Assembly: GCA_030066475.1 (NCBI GenBank)
Contig: JASJBO010000169.1
Coordinates: 1 to 16,730, forward strand
DNA from: Myxococcota bacterium
GTDB taxonomy: Bacteria > Myxococcota_A > UBA9160 > PR03
DNA length: 16,730 nt
Reading direction: 5' to 3'
In this document: positions 12,878 through 16,730 of the stretch, piece after piece
Layout: every line of letters starts with the position of its first letter
Position numbering within the stretch: the first letter of the stretch is position 1
The notes under the pieces: generated by a model
Seen by the model: the letters and a program-made list of their open reading frames with translations, nothing else
What the model was told of the DNA's origin: nothing
Databases searched by the model: none
Program-made: the position numbers and the translations under genes

Positions 12878-14293
12878 CTAATCCAGAATCGGGTCGAGCC
12901 GGTAGAAGAGGAGGTTCTCGTCGTTCGGATCCTCGCCCGCGGTGACCATCGAGAGCCGCAGCAGGCGGCGATGCATGATTCGGACGAGGTCTTCGTCGCG
13001 CCCAGGGTCACCAGCCGCGATCACCTCCATCACGGCGGCGTCGGCAGACTCGAGATCCGGATACGAGTGACCCGTGAGCTGGCCGATGTCGGCGGCGGTC
13101 TCGCGTTCGAACCAATCGCGGTATCGCGCGTGGTTCAACAGGAACTTCGGGATGGCACCGAGCAGGTCGCGCTCCCACGTCGCGAACGCAGTGGACGTAG
13201 GAAGCCGTCCGATGTCGACTAGAAGCTTGCGAAGCCCGGAGTCCTCGAAGCGCTTGACCTCGGGCTCGGGCAGGCGCAGGTCCGTGTCGAGCGTCCGGCC
13301 CTCGAGTTCGGCCATGGCCTCGAGCCCTCTCCGCGTGATGCTGCAGTACTCGAAGACGCCCTCGATCCAGTTGCCGCCGATCGTGTCGGGGTCCATGAAG
13401 GTGAGCGCTGCGATCGAGGAGAGCTGCATGAAGTTGACGGTGTGGTAGCCAACCACGCGCAAGTCCACTTCCTGACCGCTCGCCTCCGCGTAACGCCGGT
13501 AGAGCGCAGGAATGTCGCCCATGTCCTCGTAGGGATGGCGGCCGCGAAAGCAGGCGAGATCCCAGTGGGTGTCGCCGATGGCTGCGATCTCGAAATCGAG
13601 CAGCCCGGCCACTGCGGCCCCCGCAGCCATGAACTGGCCCGCGTCGCCGGTGATGAAGCTGGGCTGCGTCCGGTGCTCGGGCACGTTGCGCCGAAGCCAC
13701 GACTGCAAGAACTCGAGCGGCGGATCGATGTTTCCCGTCGCGACGCCGTAGCGATACATGCGCTCGGTCGCCGTGAGCGCGATATCGGCGGCCGTCTCGG
13801 GCGCGGCCATTCCGCGGATGTGCGCGAACTTGTCGATGGGGACGCGATGAACCGCGGCGAGGTGATCCATGTAGTTCAACATCGCCTGCCAGCGCTCGCC
13901 GCTCATGCTCGGCGTTTCCTCGAAGGCGGTGTGGAGCATTCCGGGCGCGCGCTCTTCCGTATCGATCCAGTCCATCACGAAGGCCTTCGGCGAATCCATC
14001 CAGCCGTAGACGTGCGGAACCTTGATCCCGTTCTCCTCGAGCACTTGCATGACGTCCATCTCGAACCGCAGCGCGTTCTTGCCCGCATTCGGCCGGTTGC
14101 CGCGCACGAAGATCGCGCCGGTCTCGCCGCCCTTCTCGTACGTGACCTTCCAGCACGGGCGCCAGCGTTCGAGGCGCTCGATCTCGCGCACCTTCGCGCC
14201 GAGCGTGTCCGAAACCCACTGGGCAATCCCTGCGTGCTGACTCGCCTCGAGGGCGTCATGACCCTGGCCGTTCACAGTCGTGCGGTGTTCCAC
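12878..14293 (-). CDS. Phosphotransferase (APH/kinase-like fold) family protein
   Basis: 471 residues from GTG 14293 (VEHRTTVNGQG). ATG 14401 in the same frame would add 36 residues; neither has a clear ribosome site. Domain similarity begins near IAQWVSDTLGAKVREIERL. Seen: N-lobe strands (WKVTYEKGGETGAIFVRGNR), FEMDVMQVLEENGIKVPHVYG, hinge-like AFVMDWIDTEER, then the catalytic region FITGDAGQFM and LLDFEIAAIGDTHWDLACF. The overall order matches aminoglycoside-phosphotransferase/choline-kinase-like proteins of the kind found in lipid- or xenobiotic-degrading bacteria. The usual HGDxxxxN reads TGDAGQFM here: the Asp remains, but the His is Thr and the Mg-binding Asn is Met. DFE replaces the second motif. 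It could therefore be a variant kinase with a different metal site or a non-catalytic member. The long C-terminal helical domain (about 170 residues) is extra compared with APH enzymes. It stands alone. Confidence 0.82.
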   Translation of the reverse strand: MEHRTTVNGQGHDALEASQHAGIAQWVSDTLGAKVREIERLERWRPCWKVTYEKGGETGAIFVRGNRPNAGKNALRFEMDVMQVLEENGIKVPHVYGWMDSPKAFVMDWIDTEERAPGMLHTAFEETPSMSGERWQAMLNYMDHLAAVHRVPIDKFAHIRGMAAPETAADIALTATERMYRYGVATGNIDPPLEFLQSWLRRNVPEHRTQPSFITGDAGQFMAAGAAVAGLLDFEIAAIGDTHWDLACFRGRHPYEDMGDIPALYRRYAEASGQEVDLRVVGYHTVNFMQLSSIAALTFMDPDTIGGNWIEGVFEYCSITRRGLEAMAELEGRTLDTDLRLPEPEVKRFEDSGLRKLLVDIGRLPTSTAFATWERDLLGAIPKFLLNHARYRDWFERETAADIGQLTGHSYPDLESADAAVMEVIAAGDPGRDEDLVRIMHRRLLRLSMVTAGEDPNDENLLFYRLDPILD

Positions 14294-14454
14294 CCCTGCA
14301 GTATGACCAACCGAAGCGCTGGATCGCCAGTTCTCGAAGGCCTCACGAATCAGCGCGATGTCGAGCGACCCTCCAACGCCGACCGGTACGTCCCTCGCCA
14401 TCAGAAGGATTGGGGGATTCCGACCACCGGCTGTCAGGTCGAGGCTGGCCGCGC

Positions 14455-14958
14455 TCAGCGAATCGAGTCGCTCAATGCGGCGCTCATGGACGCCGGGAAC
14501 GCCACGATCACGATCCGCTTGAGGGCCAGCACGTCGTCCGTGCCCCACGGGCAGCGATCCAAGAGCGTCAGGAGCAGGCCCGCCACGAAGAGCGAGGCAG
14601 AGAAGGTCAGGAGCACGCGGATCACATAGGCGCCCAGGTGCTCGCGCAGATGGTGCTGGTAGAAGTTGCAGTACACGAAGGCGGCGATGAGGCCCAGCGA
14701 GAACCCACCGAGCACGCCAATTCGCGCCGTCGACAGCTGCTCGGCCAGGTTCCAGGCCTCCTCCGTCAGCGAGACGGGGACCGAGAGGACCGCGGCACCC
14801 ACGAGGATCTGGATCAGGTCCGCGGACTTGATCTCGACCATGAGCGGCGTGACGGCGTGGTGAACGATCCGACCCGCCTGATCCACGATCGGCGTGAGCT
14901 TGTGCAGGTGCCCTCCGACGCGGACAAGGGAGTGATCCTGGGTATCGTGCTCGGCCAT
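14455..14958 (-). CDS. DUF2391 (TIGR02587-like) integral membrane protein
   Basis: 167 residues from ATG 14958, with GGAGGAG about 4 bases upstream. After a ~45-residue soluble N-terminus (HDTQDHSLVRVGGHLHKLTP) come about four hydrophobic segments: ILVGAAVLSVPVSLTEEAW, IGVLGGFSLGLIAAFVYC, VIRVLLTFSASLFVAGLLLT and IVIVAFPASMSAALSDSI. The AFPAS...SD ending and the helix layout resemble DUF2391 putative inner-membrane proteins, whose function is not known to me. It is the last gene of a leftward operon, 23 bases after the DUF900 hydrolase stop, and downstream of a TrkA-C domain gene. That context suggests involvement in ion homeostasis or envelope stress, which is inference only. Confidence 0.8.
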   Translation of the reverse strand: MAEHDTQDHSLVRVGGHLHKLTPIVDQAGRIVHHAVTPLMVEIKSADLIQILVGAAVLSVPVSLTEEAWNLAEQLSTARIGVLGGFSLGLIAAFVYCNFYQHHLREHLGAYVIRVLLTFSASLFVAGLLLTLLDRCPWGTDDVLALKRIVIVAFPASMSAALSDSIR

Positions 14959-14981
14959 CGGGCTCCTCCGCCGCTCGCCGG

Positions 14982-16343
14982 CTACTCGCCCGTCGATCGC
15001 GCCGGCTCGCTGCCCCGCGACGGGTTCGGGTAGTCCTTCGGCATCGTCCAGAAGTTGAGGGTCTCGTGCCGGAGCGGCCGGGCCGGCTCCCCGGGTCGGT
15101 TTCCCCCCTGCAAGATGAGAATGAGGTCCGAGCTCGCGGCCGGGCTCGAGCGGTAGTAGGCGTGGCCGATCAAGCCGCCGACGCCCTCGACCTCGACGAT
15201 GTTCACGTTGGTCACTTCCGTGAAGATCTGCTGCTCGCGCTCGCCGAGGTCGGCTCCCTCCACCCGGCCGAACCGGGTCCCGCTCATCAGCGTCTGGGAA
15301 GCGCCCAGGGCCTTGTCCGCCTGGGTCGTGTAGATCGTGATCTGGCCGATCGCCGGGCCGAACTTCTCGGCCATCAGACGCTGGCGCACGACGTCGAGGT
15401 CGAGGTCGGGCGCCGCGAGAACGAGGTTGGCGATGCGCAGGCTCTCGCGCGGGTTCCTGCCCGCGGCGCGGGTTTCGATCACGAGCTCCCGCAGGGCGGT
15501 GGTGACCACGTCCGTCCCCCGGCTGTGAGCGAGGACGTGGATCCGCTCGACCTCCGGCGACGACGCCAGCAGCCGCAAGAACTCCTTCAGATGGAAGATG
15601 GTGAACTCCCCCGACTCCCGGTCGATGAAGTAGCCGAACAGGCCACCGTGCGCGGCGGGCCAGCTGTAGAGCACCGGCACGCCGCGACGCCCGAGGAAGT
15701 GCCACACCTCGGCCTGGGCCCGGGCGGCGAAGTCGAACGAGTTGTTGAAGCCGTGGACGTAGACGAGGACCTCCTTGTCCGGCACCGTCGCCAGGCGGCG
15801 ATGGAGATGCTCCAGGAAGTCTGCCTCGGCCCGCTTCTGCTCGGCCCGGACCTCGGGGGCCTCCACCGTGTCACCGCCCTCGACGGTGAAGGGTCGCGGA
15901 GTCGCGGGGAAGCGTCCGTGCTCCGTGATCGAGCGGACGTGCACCTTGGGGTTCCGGGCGCGTTGCTTCGTCCCGCTGACCTCGACGAGATCCTCCCAGG
16001 AGATCTCGTCCCCGATCTCGACCGTCACCGAGCCGTAGGCGGCCGAGGCAGAGCGGCGTGCGCCGTAGGCCAGGGCGCCGTCGACGGTCTCCGGCGCCCG
16101 GTCGGTGACGTAGAGCAGCTCCAAGCGACTGCTCCGAGCGGCCGCCGCCACCTGGCTCTCGGGATAGCCGCCGCTGCGAACGTAGAGGTTCGGTGTCGGC
16201 ATCAGGGGATGGCCCGTGGCGCAGCCGACCGATGTCAGGACCAGCAGGGTCGCAAGCGAGCGCAGCACGCTGAATCGACGCCCCTGGCTCCCAGAACACA
16301 CCCCGGCGGGGTAGCCGAGCCCGACGGCAGATTGGCAGGTCAT
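14982..16343 (-). CDS. DUF900 alpha/beta hydrolase, exported, probable lipoprotein
   Basis: 453 residues from ATG 16343, which has GAGG 7 bases upstream. GTG 16268 (VLRSLATLLVLTSVGCATGH) would give a more compact signal peptide and is a real alternative. The hydrophobic segment ends in TSVGC; Cys41 may be lipidated, but the lipobox is imperfect (Ser at -3). The mature part is a DUF900-type esterase/lipase fold: LELLYVTDRAP, then KEVLVYVHGFNNSFDFAA, YSWPAAHG, and the nucleophile elbow LAHSRGTDV with Ser274 (HxSxG). Asp and His of the triad are plausibly in LAAPDLDLD and GHAYYRS. It would act in the periplasm or envelope; the substrate is unknown. The gene lies between a TrkA-C domain gene upstream and a DUF2391 gene downstream, with short gaps, so they are likely one operon. 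Confidence 0.85.
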   Translation of the reverse strand: MTCQSAVGLGYPAGVCSGSQGRRFSVLRSLATLLVLTSVGCATGHPLMPTPNLYVRSGGYPESQVAAAARSSRLELLYVTDRAPETVDGALAYGARRSASAAYGSVTVEIGDEISWEDLVEVSGTKQRARNPKVHVRSITEHGRFPATPRPFTVEGGDTVEAPEVRAEQKRAEADFLEHLHRRLATVPDKEVLVYVHGFNNSFDFAARAQAEVWHFLGRRGVPVLYSWPAAHGGLFGYFIDRESGEFTIFHLKEFLRLLASSPEVERIHVLAHSRGTDVVTTALRELVIETRAAGRNPRESLRIANLVLAAPDLDLDVVRQRLMAEKFGPAIGQITIYTTQADKALGASQTLMSGTRFGRVEGADLGEREQQIFTEVTNVNIVEVEGVGGLIGHAYYRSSPAASSDLILILQGGNRPGEPARPLRHETLNFWTMPKDYPNPSRGSEPARSTGE

Positions 16344-16382
16344 ATCGGATCCTCGATGGCTTCCACGATCGATCCTTTTCGC

Positions 16383-16730
16383 TCAGCGGCCGGCGGCCGA
16401 TCGCTCCTCTCGTGAGATGCGCTCCTGCTCTGCGACCGCGGCGTGGTGGGACCGCTCCCCGTCGCCGTCGCAACGGCGACGATCGATGTCGGCGATGCGG
16501 GGAGTGCGCCCGTAGAGAAGGAGCCGATCGCGCTCTCGGATCTCGGTGTCCTGGGCCGGCGCACCGATGAACTGGCCTCCCGGGCACTCGATCCCCAGAA
16601 CGAGCACACCCTCCTTCGACAGGCCCGCCTCGGCGAGCGTCCTGCCGCACAGCCACTCGCCGGGCTGCACGCGGAGGTCCGACACGCCGTAGTCCTCGCG
16701 GAGGTGGAGGAGGCGAGCGTAGTCCCGGGC
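16383..16730 (-). CDS. TrkA-C (RCK_C) domain protein, 5' end beyond window
   Basis: The frame is open from base 16730 to its stop at 16383; at least 115 codons are visible and the N-terminus lies outside. The visible part begins RDYARLLHLREDYGVSDLRV and continues as a TrkA-C domain: VQPGEWLCGRTLAEAGL, EGVLVLGIECPGG, QFIGAPAQDTEIRERDRLLL, then YGRTPRIADIDRR. Such domains bind ligands (for example nucleotides) and gate K+ channels or antiporters. The ligand-gated partner, perhaps a transmembrane segment in the same protein, is not visible. The last ~40 residues (DGDGERSHHAAVAEQERISR) are charged and helical. A GTG at 16685 is in frame, but the coding signal continues above it, so it is not taken as the start. 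It precedes the DUF900 hydrolase gene by 39 bases in the same direction. Confidence 0.85.
   Translation of the reverse strand, partial: ARDYARLLHLREDYGVSDLRVQPGEWLCGRTLAEAGLSKEGVLVLGIECPGGQFIGAPAQDTEIRERDRLLLYGRTPRIADIDRRRCDGDGERSHHAAVAEQERISREERSAAGR

Noticed and set aside
1..16730. CRISPR array, rRNA or insertion-sequence transposase
   Set aside because: No regularly spaced repeats, rRNA-like stretches, transposase motifs or IS-type terminal inverted repeats were seen on either strand.

Overview
The window is GC-rich, with strong third-codon-position G/C bias. It carries PEP-CTERM sorting signals, an OruR-type AraC regulator, a NxxGxxAF repeat exoprotein and an SCP2/linalool-dehydratase-like cluster. 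This mix suggests a Gram-negative bacterium of a Myxococcota / former-Deltaproteobacteria / Binatia type, probably environmental. That is an inference from gene content; no ribosomal RNA or marker gene is present to confirm it.

Layout. (1) 1-1154: an ankyrin-like gene running off the left edge, divergent from a small membrane-tethered nitroreductase/DUF385 protein. (2) 1155-1467: no gene I can call. (3) 1468-4457: a tight three-gene rightward operon of a DUF169 protein, an SCP2-like protein and a linalool dehydratase/isomerase-domain protein with a conserved-looking Cys pair, probably acting on hydrophobic terpenoid or sterol substrates. (4) 4458-6601: a scarred region with a tRNA-3'-end-like sequence, an AraC regulator lacking its N-terminus butted against the C-terminal stub of a PEP-CTERM protein, then an intact PEP-CTERM protein. 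(5) 6679-9809: a CBR1-like reductase (leftward), divergent from a Pup-ligase/depupylase (PafA/Dop) family protein with a membrane-spanning insertion, and then the orphan tail of another SDR. (6) 10008-11693: a secreted repeat protein with a C-terminal anchor. (7) 11760-12702: a second copy of the tRNA-end-like sequence, a perfect 20-bp palindrome, and an overlapping XRE-regulator/nucleotidyltransferase pair that looks like a toxin-antitoxin module. (8) 12878-14293: a leftward phosphotransferase-fold protein with an altered catalytic loop. (9) 14455-16730: a leftward operon of a TrkA-C (RCK) domain protein (5' end outside the window), a DUF900 alpha/beta hydrolase and a DUF2391 membrane protein.

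The most notable item is the PafA/Dop homologue at 7882-9705. It keeps the family's signature motifs, but carries about 115-130 extra residues with hydrophobic helices directly after the HExY motif and has Glu where the catalytic Asp is expected. No Pup-like gene is visible beside it. The second theme is gene debris: at least three truncated gene pieces (5601/5602 junction, 6679-6790, 9714-9809) lie within a roughly 7.2-kb stretch bounded by two imperfect direct repeats that resemble a tRNA 3' end. This suggests a recombination-prone accessory segment, although a mis-assembly could produce some of the same signs.
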